DNA of 38,064 nucleotides. Origin: Rhizophagus sp. LPA8_4_AMF. Lineage: Eukaryota > Glomeromycota > Glomeromycetes > Glomerales > Glomeraceae. The translations under genes and the position numbers were made by a program. Of this stretch, positions 23,322 through 33,935 are shown in pieces; the first letter of the stretch is position 1, and each line of letters opens with the position of its first letter. The stretch covers positions 1 through 38,064 of the forward strand of contig JADRCO010000313.1 of the NCBI GenBank assembly GCA_021464525.1, written 5' to 3'. The notes under the pieces were generated by a model. The model saw only the letters and a list, made by a program, of their open reading frames with translations. It had not been told where the DNA came from and ran no database searches.

Positions 23322-23765
23322 TTAAGCGCCAGTAACAGTGCCTATAGAACATCCTAAAGTTTGACCAGAAGCACTCAAAATTTGAACTATAATACTGAAT
23401 GTTGGAAGCAAGTTTTTTGATTTAAGATATACCGTAGCATCAAAATATTTAGCTGGGCATGTCAATTTTTCACACATATCATATACTAAAGGATCATCCA
23501 AGAGTTTACCATCATCACCTACAGCTTTAACAACGAGTTTGGAACCTGTGGTAATGGCACCATTCTTTAGTGTTCCGGAAATGTTTAGAACGAAGGATCC
23601 AGTAACTGGTGGAGGATCAGGATGAACTGTTACTTTGATTGGATTTGGAGATCCTGTAGGGCATGGAACAAAAGTAGTGTCTCTTTCTTGAAGTTGATGC
23701 GGAAAAGCATTGACTATTGAGAGCGTAGCTAATAAAACGATTACAAAAATATAATTTTGTTTCAT
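23322..23765 (-). CDS. secreted ML-domain (Npc2/PG-PI transfer-like) protein, copy 1
   Basis: A single-exon gene of 147 aa. Residues 1-20 form a signal peptide (basic MKQN, hydrophobic core, cut after VNA). The rest matches the small ML (MD-2-related lipid-recognition) family: four cysteines at 35, 98, 103 and 139, enough for two disulphides, the PDPPP motif at 49-53 before the beta sandwich, and the end SASGQTLGCSIGT. The family binds lipids or sterols in a hydrophobic pocket, and in fungi includes phosphatidylglycerol/phosphatidylinositol transfer proteins. N61-I-S is a possible glycosylation site. Between the signal and the first Cys it has LQER, where copy 2 has the Kex2-type LQKR. A TATA box sits about 85 bp upstream. 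Likely exported or vacuolar; the ligand is unknown. Confidence 0.88.
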   Translation of the reverse strand: MKQNYIFVIVLLATLSIVNAFPHQLQERDTTFVPCPTGSPNPIKVTVHPDPPPVTGSFVLNISGTLKNGAITTGSKLVVKAVGDDGKLLDDPLVYDMCEKLTCPAKYFDATVYLKSKNLLPTFSIIVQILSASGQTLGCSIGTVTGA

Positions 23766-23846
23766 GATTTTGATTGATTTTTAGATAATTGTATGACTAT
23801 AAGCAATTTTAGTTGGAAAGATATGGTCAAGACAAGGAATCTCTGC

Positions 23847-23856
23847 CTTTATATAA
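23847..23856 (-). promoter_or_regulatory. TATA box of ML gene 1
   Basis: On the minus strand the sequence reads TTATATAAAGG, with the TATATAAAG core about 85 bp before the ATG. A diverged counterpart (TATAAAAAGG) sits in the same place before ML gene 2. Conservation between the duplicates supports function. Confidence 0.65.
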
Positions 23857-25810
23857 GAAATCCTTTAAAACCAAAAATTATTTTTGATTTTCACTTTGTT
23901 TTGAATTAGACAAATAACAATCATTTCAAAGATTATCATCTATAATTTTTTACTTTTTGGATATTTCATTGTAAAAAATCTACATCTTAATCTCTTTAAT
24001 CTCGTTTCCGTGGCGACTTTGATCCTTCTTTGTAATTTTTCATATTTTTAAATCAGTTGACGCGACTGATCCATCTTAATTTGTAATTAATCGGCTGATG
24101 CGGAATAAAAATTTTTCCTTCTTGTACTATTTATAATTCTAATCAGCTGACGCAGAATAAAATTTTACATCTTCCTTGTAGTAAATTTAGAAAACAATTA
24201 CTAGCAAAGTTACAATTTTCTTTGGCCTGATCATCGTAGAATTAAGAAATTTCGATCTTCCCTTGTAATACTTACGAATTTTAAATACCCCTGGTTTTAC
24301 AGTAAATATGTATGGTAACAAGATCGGCATTTACGCAACCAGAATTTTTTAATGCCACCTGAAATTATCAGAAAATATTAAGGATCTGCATACTATTTTG
24401 ACTTACAATGAAGTGTCTTTTCATATAAATCGTTTTTCCGTATTAAATATATATAAATGAATTATATGAATGAAATTCTTTTTTTAGTAAAATGATAATC
24501 AAACTTAAATCATTATTACTAATTTATCATTACCTGTTATCATTTGTCGTATTTATAGAGAGATTATTCTGATCAATATTGTTAATTTACTTAATTATCA
24601 TTTCGAAAAATAGAATATTCCTCTTTCTTTGTCATTCGTTGTACTATTAAAGATTAGATTGAATTGAGGAAATATATATGTTGTTTATTTTTAATTATAT
24701 CAACGAAATTCTTGATAAAAGTTTTGATGACTCTGAATGAAATTATTATTTTTTATCTTAATGAATAAATAAATTAGACTGATGGGTAGTAGTGTACTAA
24801 CTCACTATCACCTAAGTTTCGACTTATTAAAGTTCTATTCATATATTTTCAATATAATAATAGGATACTTATAATAATAGGATATTTATGAATATAACTT
24901 AGTTGTAATTAACACGCTTATAATTATAATCTAATGAATTTTTATGATTACTTTATTAATTGTACATTTTCAGGTAACGTTAACTCAAACATTGGGTAAT
25001 CTTAGAAAGATTATCTATTGGCGACATCTGACCTAACAATTAATGATTCCAATCTTAGGTATCGTATGATCATGAATTGTAACCGGATTTTGAAAAATCT
25101 CTTTCATAATCACTATGATGTATTACTTCGATAAAAAAGTTTGATGCTTTGGGTTTACTACATAATAATGAGTTCATTGCGTTCATCATGATATAACCAA
25201 TTAAATTTATGCTTTTAAAAATCGTTTCTAGATTTTCTCCATTTACTGCTATTTTTTTTTTAAACTCGCTAGTTACGTCGGTTTTACAAAGTCTGAAAAA
25301 ATAAAAGAATGGGAAGTCTACTGTACCTCATTGAACTTTGGTACCTATTACAGTAATTATTGGACTAAGACTCTCAAGGTGGCTATTGATAGCAACGTAT
25401 ATTGGGTTTAATAATGAATCATATTATGTATACCAATAGAATAATAGATAGAATATGACTAAAAATATTTTAATTTTGATTACGTTCGAGTTTTCGATGC
25501 ATCCTTAGGGTTTTAGCTAGTGAATGTTTAATGTCATGACTATATTGGCTGATATATCTATAAATTTTCGTAAAATTGCGCAAAGTTCATTTTCGATATG
25601 ATACTGCAGTAGTAAGGCATATGTTGTACTATGTACAGTAACACTTATGATTTCCAGCGCATTTTAGGTTTCATACCACATTCATAATAATATCCTTAAA
25701 CTTTGTTATACTAATATTAAAAACATTTTTCTTATTTATATAGACTGACTTGAGATATTATGCACATACTGTACATAATTATAGTGACGTTAAAGATTAC
25801 AGTGTGTAAC

Positions 25811-28559
25811 GAAAAAAATTATCGTAACCAAATGCCGCATATCTCAATATTAAACTATAAATAATAAAACGGTTGAAATATTTATAAAAAGATAATAACA
25901 TGATACTTTTATTATTAAAATACTAAAATTTTTAAAATCTAATATTATTTTCATTGTTTTATAAAATAATAATAACATATTTTTATGTTTAAAAATATCT
26001 AAACAAATTATTTATTACTTAATTTTGTAAATCCGTAAATTATTTTACATTTAATAACTATTAAGTTAAATTTATTTATATTTTATATAAGTATAGATAT
26101 CCATTTATAATATATTAAAACTTAATTTAATCGATCACTAATTGGCAATTGCTGAAAAGATTGGACGCAATGATAATTTAAAATTAAAATTTATATGGCA
26201 TTAATCATATTTTTAAATCTTATTACAAATTAATAATAAATTATTTTTTTATAAATATGATAAATATGCTAAATAGAAAGCAATTAATTTATTTTGCATA
26301 TTTCATTCTTGTAAAAAAAACGCATTTTTTTCCTTTTATTTAAATAACATGAATGGGTTACACACTTACGTCAATCTACAGTTAATATGGTGTACCGTGT
26401 AAATGTAAAAACAATGTTACTCGTAAAACAACAGGTTTCCTCACTCTTGTTGTGGTTTCGATCATACCATGATTTCCATAAACGGAAATCAAATTTCTTT
26501 TTAGTAACTTACCGAGTATCTGGATTTAAACGCCCATTGATGATACCATTTTTTTTTTGAGCACGAAAAATCAATAATTTTTTTTTGTAATTTGTAAAAA
26601 AAAAAACGACGATTCATTCAATTTAAGGATTTCTAAATTGAACTGATTGATGGATATTTTGATACCAACATAATATTATTCATATTATTTAGATTTTAAA
26701 GGTTGACCAGAAATATTTATTTATTAATTAATTAAGAAATAATAATTTTATTTTTTATAATTTTTATTAAAGATATTTTTAATTTAATGACTTTTTTTCT
26801 TTAAAATCGTTAATGACGTTCGTTATGTCGATCACTGTCAACGTTTCACTGTCGTTATAGTATAGGTGATTGTACAATCGTGTCATCGTGTGGCTTTAAA
26901 ACATGTGATCACTGATACTGCGGTTTATCCATAAATTATCTACTTTTATATTTATTAACCGATAAGATCGTTGACATTATTAACGTATAGAGATAAAATA
27001 AAAGAAGAAACAATCAATCGCATTTTGATAATAAAAGACGGTGAATTAAATAGAATGGATTTATTACCGACAGGGAATACGATATCTTTGGGTAAAGCCA
27101 CAGAAAATATAAAGGATGGGAAGAATTTATAAGAAAATATGAAAATTTGGATTTAGTGTTTACAGAAATTGAAAATAATAATGAGAAATTAAGGATGGGA
27201 GGATATTTTTGGAGGAGTATATAAAGAGTATATAGGGTCAAAAAAGAAGAGATAATTATCAATTAAAGATTATGTCGTACAGTATAATTTACCCAAAGGA
27301 AATACTTGCCTATTCATAAAGTTTAGTCGACAAATAATCAGGTAGGTGATCATAGATGGGTATAAGAAAGATATATGCAATTGTTTTATATTTTATCTTT
27401 TCTATATGTATTAGTTTTAATTTATTAGATAAGAATCCTACATTTCATATGGTATAGCGAAGGTTATTTGCTACTGTTTTATTAAATATATAAATTGCTA
27501 CGCAGTTTAATTTAAATAAAGCGTTCCGCATAGGAAAGGTAAAACAAAAATTAAAAAAATATTAAACCCGCCAACTAGGAGCTTATCGGCTAGTATTTTT
27601 TCTTTTGTAATAATTTTTACATTTACGATAAATTTTTGATAACAATTCTTATTATTTAACGATGACTTTTTAAATGTTGTTTAATCATTTTAATTTTATC
27701 TACTAATTTTTTTTTTTTAAACAATAAGTTTATTATATAATAAATTGATTCTTAAGTACTTGATCCAAAATATGATATATAGGTTAGGATTATTATTCTG
27801 ACAATAACGGGTTGTTAAGAAACGATCACATGTCGATCATATTAGATATTCTTCAATGATGTAAGAGAATTAGAAAAAAAAATCCAATCCAAACAAAATT
27901 TTGAATGTTGAACCTTATTAACATAAGAATAGCAAATCTGTTTTTTTTTAGATTTGTAATAAATTTTATTTAATTGTCCGATGAAAATCCTATTTAAGTT
28001 GTAACCTTTTGAACTTGCATTCTGATAAAAAGTAAAAAAGACAATAAAAAAATAAATTATCAAATTACCCTAACGTCATGAATGTCATATAAGTACAGTG
28101 TACTTATAAACGTTCAAAATTCATTACTGTAATTAATAATAATTAAATTGTCAATATTTTTCCTCTGACCTAGTAATATTTAGTACTAGCAAGAATTGAG
28201 TTTAATCGGTTAATTAGAAGGTTAAGAATTTTTGGTCGAAAAATTGGATAATTTCTTACGATTTTTATACAAAATTTAATTAATATGAGTAGGTTCCTAT
28301 TGAAAATATAAAGTAATTAACTGTATTTTAGTAAAATAATATTTAGTAAAATTTTATTTATTTAAAGTTATATTTAATCATTACAGTACAATTAAAAATA
28401 TATATTGTTTATGAAAACTTTAATAATTAACAAATCAAGGAAACAAAAGATATTTTTCATTTGGAACGAATATTATTGTGTAAATTGACTATTAATAAGG
28501 TAGAATTTGTTGCAAGTAAATTTTATATATTGCACTGTAATTTCGGACGTCAATTTTTG
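25811..28559. other. spacer between the duplication units
   Basis: About 2.7 kb with no supportable gene. A hairpin TGATTTCC-ATAAAC-GGAAATCA lies at 26470-26491. A coding-like relic at about 27002-27250 is listed separately. Minus-strand frames at 27014-27262 and 27842-28063 are low-complexity and rejected. Confidence 0.45.
27002..27250 (+). pseudogene. possible coding relic, family unknown
   Basis: Plus-strand text looks protein-like in two frames: EETINRILIIKDGELNRMDL followed by LPTGNTISLGKATENIKDGK, then after a frameshift WEEFIRKYENLDLVFTEIEN and KLRMGGYFWRS to a stop. Charged, balanced composition differs from the surrounding noise. It may be an old retroelement or gene fragment. I cannot name it. 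Confidence 0.25.
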
Positions 28560-28639
28560 TAAAAAAACGTGAAGAATTCATATTTTACTTACTCATTCGA
28601 ACGAAATAACCATTGTAAAAATTATATAACACTACCGAT

Positions 28640-28840
28640 TAAAAAAAGATTGAATCAGATTTTATGTACTCACGTCATCACTAAGTACTCAAAGGGATAC
28701 TATAGCTAACCGGCCGAGAAGACAAAGGCGTTGACATTTTTCCAGTAAATGACAAACCCCAAATAATAAATTTTCATAGGAATAGTCATGTTTAAAAATT
28801 GGGAATTGATAAATTTCCGGGGTTGATTAAAGAATTAGTT
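28640..28840 (+). pseudogene. broken copy of the 22218-22631 open frame
   Basis: The text aligns with 22425-22630: AATCAGATTTTATGTACT, CCAGTAAATGACAAACCCCA, then AAATTTCCGGGGTTGATTAAAG. It has indels, in-frame stops and a rearranged middle. Its end continues as FPGLIKELVEYMNTIHF, whereas unit A stops after FPGLIKN. The continuation here may therefore preserve the older C-terminus. Confidence 0.55.
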
Positions 28841-29447
28841 GAATATATGAATACTATACATTTTTGCGGTATAAATTTGTAAATTATCATATTTTCCTTT
28901 AAGAATAAATTTATGAAAAACTTTATGTATGTTCGATTATCGGTTATATTAAATCGGTTCTATTAATTCTACATGTCAATATTTTAAATGTCAAATTTTT
29001 AAAATTTTATCATCATCATACGTAAAAAAAAAATTGAAATATATGATGAAGAAAAAGTATTTCTTCCCTCCATCATATATTTCAACATGTCAACAATTCG
29101 TTAGCATCAGTGTTAAACATTTCTCATTCAATAAATTTATAAATTCACATGGTTACCACTTAATAGATATTAAGTAAAATTCGAAATAAATTATCAATCC
29201 TTTACTAATTTTAAAATACGAATTCCATCACGTAACACGATTAGATGAAACCCTAAATATACAAATAATAATTGGAGAAAAAATAAAATACAATTTGAAG
29301 CCTATAAATACAAGAAAAAGTACAAAATATAACAACTAAATTCGTAATTAAAGTGAATTTCGTTCCAAATATTAAAATTCAATATAGATTATAACTATAT
29401 AAAATTATCTTCACGAAGAAACAAAAAAAAAAAGGATTGTAAAAAAA

Positions 29448-29894
29448 TTAATTTCTAGTAATCATAGTACCAATAGAACATCCTAACATTTGGCCAGACG
29501 CACTAATAAGTTGAATTACAGCTTTGTATGTGTAATTCAAGCCTGTTGATTTAATGTTTACTTTGCCATTAAGATATTTAGTTGGACATTCGATTGATTC
29601 ACAAAGGTCATAAACCACAGGATCATCGAGGTCTATACCATTTACATCTACAGGTGTAATAGCGAGCACGGCACCTTTGGAAATAATACCAGTCTTTAGT
29701 GCTGTGGAAATGTAAAAAGTTATGGTACCAGTAGCTGGTGGAGGATCAGGATAGATTTCTACATTGATTATGTTTGGTGATCCTGAGTTGCATGGAGCAA
29801 AAATAGTGGCTCTTTTTTGAAGTTGATGTGGAGTAGCATTGACTATTGAAAGTGCAGCTAATAAAATGATTACGAAAATACAATTTTGTTTCAT
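29448..29894 (-). CDS. secreted ML-domain (Npc2/PG-PI transfer-like) protein, copy 2
   Basis: A single exon of 148 aa, paralogous to the 147-aa protein at 23322-23765. The signal peptide is 1-20 (MKQNCIFVI...VNA). The four cysteines at 35, 98, 103 and 139 fall at the same positions as in copy 1. PDPPP (49-53), the LDDP.VYD.CE stretch around 89-99 and SASGQMLGCSIGT near the end are all kept. Differences: a Kex2-type KR at 27-28 before ATIFAPC (ER in copy 1), a glycosylation sequon NYT at 119-121 instead of NIS at 61-63, and a C-terminal ITRN. Divergence is concentrated in the middle of the sandwich, where the ligand pocket would be, so the two may bind different lipids. This last point is inference. 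Confidence 0.88.
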   Translation of the reverse strand: MKQNCIFVIILLAALSIVNATPHQLQKRATIFAPCNSGSPNIINVEIYPDPPPATGTITFYISTALKTGIISKGAVLAITPVDVNGIDLDDPVVYDLCESIECPTKYLNGKVNIKSTGLNYTYKAVIQLISASGQMLGCSIGTMITRN

Positions 29895-29989
29895 TATTTC
29901 GATTGATTTTTTGTTAAGTGTTGTTAATGTAAGAATATAAGCAATTTCAGTTGGAAAAGCTTATAGTCAGGATAAGTTGAAATCGTTGC

Positions 29990-29999
29990 CTTTTTATAA
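29990..29999 (-). promoter_or_regulatory. TATA box of ML gene 2
   Basis: The minus strand reads CTTATAAAAAGG, with TATAAAAAG about 96 bp before the ATG. It is positionally equivalent to the TATA box of ML gene 1. Confidence 0.6.
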
Positions 30000-30284
30000 G
30001 AAAACTTTTGAAAACAAAAAATTATTTCGAGATTATAAAATAATCTGATTAATGAAATAAATTGTTTTTTTTTATTTTTGATCCGATTATCTAAAGTTTG
30101 AATCAAATTTTCACTTTAAACTATTCATCTTGAATTAAATGATTTCCTCAAATAGTAATATTACTAAAAAAAAAGAATCGATGTTTCTGTTACCATTCAT
30201 TATCTTTACTTTTTAGGATTTCGCTACAATAGCCAAAACTTAATTTCTTTAGTCTACTTATAATGAAATAATATTTACGGAAGA

Positions 30285-30720
30285 CGGCCCGTTATGGGCG
30301 TGGAATAATTATTTATAAATAAATCCACTTGGCGCGGAATACTACCTTATTACCTATAACCTTAATAAGTGACAATTACTACGGAAGTTTACGATTTTTT
30401 CTCGGTCCGCTCGTGTCGTATAATAAAGAAATTTAATCCCCTTTGTAGTACTTTCATTACTTACAAATTTAGTAGAGATAAATTCCGGGGTGTTTACATT
30501 TCCACGGCCCGTCATGGTCACACTACAATTGTTTATAAATAAATCTGCTGCGTGCAGAACTGGTAAACTTTGACCCTTCTTTTCAACCTATAAACTTTAA
30601 TACCAGAGGATGATGACTACGGAAGTTTACGATTTTCTCTCGGCCCGCTCTTTGTCGTGAAATAGGAAATTCCGATCCCTTGTAATACTTAATGAACTTT
30701 AAATTTAAATACCCCTTGTC
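30285..30720. repeat. two tandem ~220-bp units upstream of ML gene 2
   Basis: Unit 1 starts at CGGCCCGTTATGG (30285) and unit 2 at CGGCCCGTCATGG (30505). Both contain TTTATAAATAAATC, then ACTACGGAAGTTTACGATTT, then CTCGGYCCGCTC and a CCCTTTGTAGTACTT or CCCTTGTAATACTT ending. Internal identity is moderate, with indels. Only one eroded equivalent is visible in duplication unit A (around 24000-24290). It lies 400-800 bp upstream of the ML2 start. Confidence 0.7.
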
Positions 30721-32077
30721 ATACAGCAAATACAATGACGAGAGATCGGCATTCATTTGATCTCTTCAGGGCCGGAATTTATAATTCTGCCTGGAATTAT
30801 CAATAAAATTAAGGAAGGATCTACATATTCTTTGTGTGTTTTCAGTACAAAAACCAAGTATTTGTTACACTAAACCTATTTCACATATATCGTTTTTCCG
30901 TTATTTTTTTTTTTATTTTTTTTTTTTGCACGGGTAGATGGGTAAGTTTTTAATATTGTCGTATATAGAGAAAGTTAATACACTCATAATATTGTTATGT
31001 ATCCGTTAGATATATTCTTTAATATTTGTTGTAGTACTAAAGATTAAACTGAATTGATGTTTTGCATTAATATTGTTGTTTAACGAGTTGTTGCATCGAT
31101 AACTTTCTTTTGTATTTACTGTATTATCTTTATTTGATAAATAAATAATATAATATATCTAGACTGGCTGATGGTATCGTAGTGCACTACTACTGTAACT
31201 TCTATGACCTAAATTTTAACTTGAAAACATTGATATTTTGCTATTCATATATTTTTTTTTGAATATTCTTAAGAGTAATTAGCGTGTTCAAAATATTAAA
31301 TAGCGAACTTTTGTTATAATATTTATCAATTGTAAATTAAAGATATTCAATTTAATTCCATGCAGTTTGTCTACGTTATTGTAATGTTTTTTAGGTGATA
31401 CTGACTCAAACGTTAGAAAATTCTTAATAGATGACCTGATTTAACAAAATAAAGTGACTCCGAAATTTGTACAGCTTTGATATCATATGATCGTTATTTG
31501 TAACCAATCTTTATGATTACTATTTACATTAATGATGTATTATATCATTAAAGATTGATAAAAATTATACTTTGAACTTACTGTATAACAATGGTTTCGT
31601 TGGGTTCATTATAGTATAACAAACGTTTCCTAATCATAGTAATCCGTGATTTTCCTTATTAATATTTTCATGGATGATGTTTAGTTAAGAGTATAAGTTA
31701 AAAAGTATATCAGTAGTTAAAAATTGTACACGAGACGTTTGTCTCCATGGTATAAACCTATTATGTCTCGGGTCAATTTCTCGTCGTCACGGTGTAGCCG
31801 TGATGATTAATGATATACAGTATCTACTTCCCGCGAAATAACTACTATTACAAATTTTATGTTTTTAAAAAATCGTTCCACTTTTTTCCCTGTTTACTGC
31901 TATTATTAAAAAATCGTTAGCTATGTCAGCTTTAAAAACATTAGTCTTGATAAAATAAAAGAATGGAAAGTTTACCTCATTGAACTTAATCCAATAAATA
32001 ATTTTATAAATTGGTGCCAAAGACTCAAAGCGACTATCCGTAAGACATTTACACTGTGAAAAATTTTATGTAAAAAC

Positions 32078-32102
32078 TCCGTGAATATGATACATTCACG
32101 GA
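32078..32102. other. perfect 9-bp hairpin
   Basis: TCCGTGAAT-ATGATAC-ATTCACGGA. The loop and left arm (GAATATGATACATT) recur near 32163 without the right arm. No gene is attached to it; role unknown. Confidence 0.5.
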
Positions 32103-32554
32103 AAAATAACTAAAAATCTAAGCAACTTGATAATTTTCATGTTTTGAAGCTATAAATTTCGGGAATATGATACATTTAAATTACATGAAATAAAAAACAC
32201 GGAATAAATTTTTATAGAGATATCAACTTATATCTATCGTTTTATTGATATGTACAATATGATCCTTTATTAAATTAATATAAGTCAACGAACACGATCG
32301 AGTTTTTGATGCACCCTTGGGGCTTTAGTAACAGAAATTCTATTCTAACAAATATTTAATGAATGTTTAATGTTTTTGACTATAAATTGATTAAAAATAA
32401 GTACATAATATACAGTATCAAAATTCGTATTTCAAGATTTTTGCGACGTACCGCAAGTCTGCAACAGTAACTAATAATTTGGTATATTATTATTTTTAAA
32501 TATGGTTTGAATCCTAAAATGTGTTAGGAATAATTTCTTTTGATCTTTGTTATT

Positions 32555-32584
32555 GCAATAAAAGCAATAAGAGCAATAAAAGCA
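32555..32584. repeat. 9-bp microrepeat, about three units
   Basis: GCAATAAAA, GCAATAAGA, GCAATAAAA, then GCA. A simple tandem repeat inside duplication unit B. Confidence 0.7.
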
Positions 32585-33474
32585 TTTTTTTTTTATTATA
32601 GAACTGAATCATAAAAGGTGCATACTATTATACTGTGCATAATAAGAAAAAGATTTACGTCAATTTTGATCATCAATCTGTACCTATTCCTTAAACGGAA
32701 GGAAAGAATACATATTCTGTAAATATTTAAAAAGAAATGTGTTTCCTTTCCTGGAATAATCATCAGATTCTACTAACAATAATAATTTTAGCCACCTAAT
32801 CATTACTGCTGCTTTAATAAAAGTGCTATAATTTAAAAATTACAAAAGGAAAACCAGCTGACTTTTACTTATGTAGATCTATTACGTTAGCCAATCACAA
32901 TCTAATACTTGTGCTTCTAATTTTAGAAAATTCCTTACACACGTTACGTATAAGTCTCATATTCCTTTAAAAAATATGAAATGAAAAAAAAAAATAAATT
33001 CTAAATGCAACCTTTTGTATAATATGTCAAATTTTTTCATTGTTACAAATTAATACCTCTAAGTTAACAAATATAGTTAATAAATATAATTTATCAACTA
33101 AAATTAGATCGAAATGTAAAAACAATTGATCATTTTTTTTTTCTTTTTTAAAACCGAATCATCCCCAAATAATCATATTGCATTCACATATTATTCTCAT
33201 TTGGCGAAGTTTATTTTTTCCATATACCCTTGTTATTTCGATCATGAAATGCGCCCTTGACGCGTTTTTGTTTACCGCGAACTTTGACAAAAATTTCTTT
33301 AGTAAATTTAATTTCTTTAATAATCCATTTTCTTTTGTAATCAATTGATTGCATCATCTCGAAAAAAATGAAATATAATGAGGTCTTTTATGCTTATTGA
33401 CGCAATATACTAATGAATATGATTTTCTATGGATTTTTCTTTCACTGCTTCAAATTTTAAGGCATTTTTTTTTT

Positions 33475-33482
33475 TATAAAAG
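33475..33482 (+). promoter_or_regulatory. TATA box of the HMG gene
   Basis: TATAAAAG follows a long T run and lies 73 bp before the ATG at 33555 but only 7 bp before the upstream in-frame ATG at 33489. Transcription starting about 30 bp downstream would exclude the first ATG. Confidence 0.55.
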
Positions 33483-33554
33483 TCAGTAATGAAAATAAAC
33501 GATATAAAACAGCAAAGATTTAGCTCATCTTTTTTCTTTAGCCGGCTCACAATT

Positions 33555-33935
33555 ATGAAAGTTCGTCGTAATAATCGTTCGAGACCCGCGAATGGGTTCT
33601 CTATTTTCGTTAAATTTTATACACGCAAATATAAGAATCAAAACTCTCAGGAACGTATGAAAAATGCGAGTAAAATCTGGAAATCTTTACCTGACGAGGT
33701 GAAAAATAATTTTATAAAATATGCTCACGATGAGCATATTTTGAAAGAAACTCCTCCAGTAGTCTCAGTACCCACGGATAGTGCCGAAATACCTGAAAAT
33801 CACAAACCCCTCGTTTTTATTTTCGATACTAAAAGTACGAAACCATATTATACTAAAAGTATTGAGTCTTCTAATCCTTCTTCCTCATTGGAAGAGTATT
33901 TTGATTTCGAAAAATATATAAATGATAATATTTAA
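33555..33935 (+). CDS. MATA-type HMG-box protein, 126 aa
   Basis: A single HMG box occupies about residues 9-66: RSRPANGFSIFVKFYTRKY, then NASKIWKSLPDEVKNNFIKY. The spacing of RP..N.F..., the W in helix 2 and the following K/Y match sequence-specific MATA_HMG boxes, which bend DNA in the minor groove. The remaining 60 residues are Ser/Pro/acidic with no domain (EYFDFEKYIND at the end). An in-frame ATG at 33489 would add 22 residues, but it is only 7 bp after the TATA box, so I choose 33555. Rhizophagus has many such genes scattered in the genome and most are not proven mating-type loci. No homeodomain pair or sla2-type neighbour is seen here, so a mating role is not supported by context. Confidence 0.85.
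   Translation: MKVRRNNRSRPANGFSIFVKFYTRKYKNQNSQERMKNASKIWKSLPDEVKNNFIKYAHDEHILKETPPVVSVPTDSAEIPENHKPLVFIFDTKSTKPYYTKSIESSNPSSSLEEYFDFEKYINDNI

Larger units (their letters stand above)
22380..25810. repeat. segmental duplication unit A (contains ML gene 1)
   Basis: This unit is collinear with 28560-32650. Paired landmarks include 22431 with 28647 (AATCAGAT.TATGTACT), the two ML genes (ATG at 23765 and 29894), AAGCCTATAAA near their 3' sides, AGATCGGCATT at about 24323 and 30743, ACCTCATTGAACTT at about 25326 and 31975, and TTTTCGATGCATCCTTAGGG at about 25492 with its diverged partner at about 32303. The offset grows from about 6.1 to 6.9 kb along the unit, so unit B has gained sequence. Edges are approximate. 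Confidence 0.75.
28560..32650. repeat. segmental duplication unit B (contains ML gene 2)
   Basis: Collinear partner of 22380-25810, same orientation, so the duplication is direct and tandem with a 2.7-kb spacer. It is longer than unit A, partly because of a two-copy 220-bp repeat at 30285-30720. Non-coding identity is visibly eroded by indels while the ML frames stay intact. That implies an old event with selection on the genes. Edges are approximate. Confidence 0.75.
30721..33474. other. remainder of unit B and intergenic sequence to the HMG gene
   Basis: No gene supported. It holds a poly(T/A) stretch at about 30904-30926, a perfect 9-bp hairpin at 32078-32102 and a 9-bp microrepeat at 32555-32584. 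The 33159-33344 minus frame has no recognisable domain and ends upstream of the HMG promoter. Confidence 0.45.

Noticed and set aside
27014..27262. 82-codon minus frame rich in Leu/Ile/Ser/Tyr
   Set aside because: Antisense of a more protein-like plus-strand text; likely a shadow.
33159..33344. 61-codon minus frame divergent from the HMG gene
   Set aside because: No recognisable domain, no promoter or splice support.
33489..33554. 22-residue N-terminal extension of the HMG protein
   Set aside because: It starts 7 bp after the TATA box and is Phe/Ser-rich without similarity to the family start.
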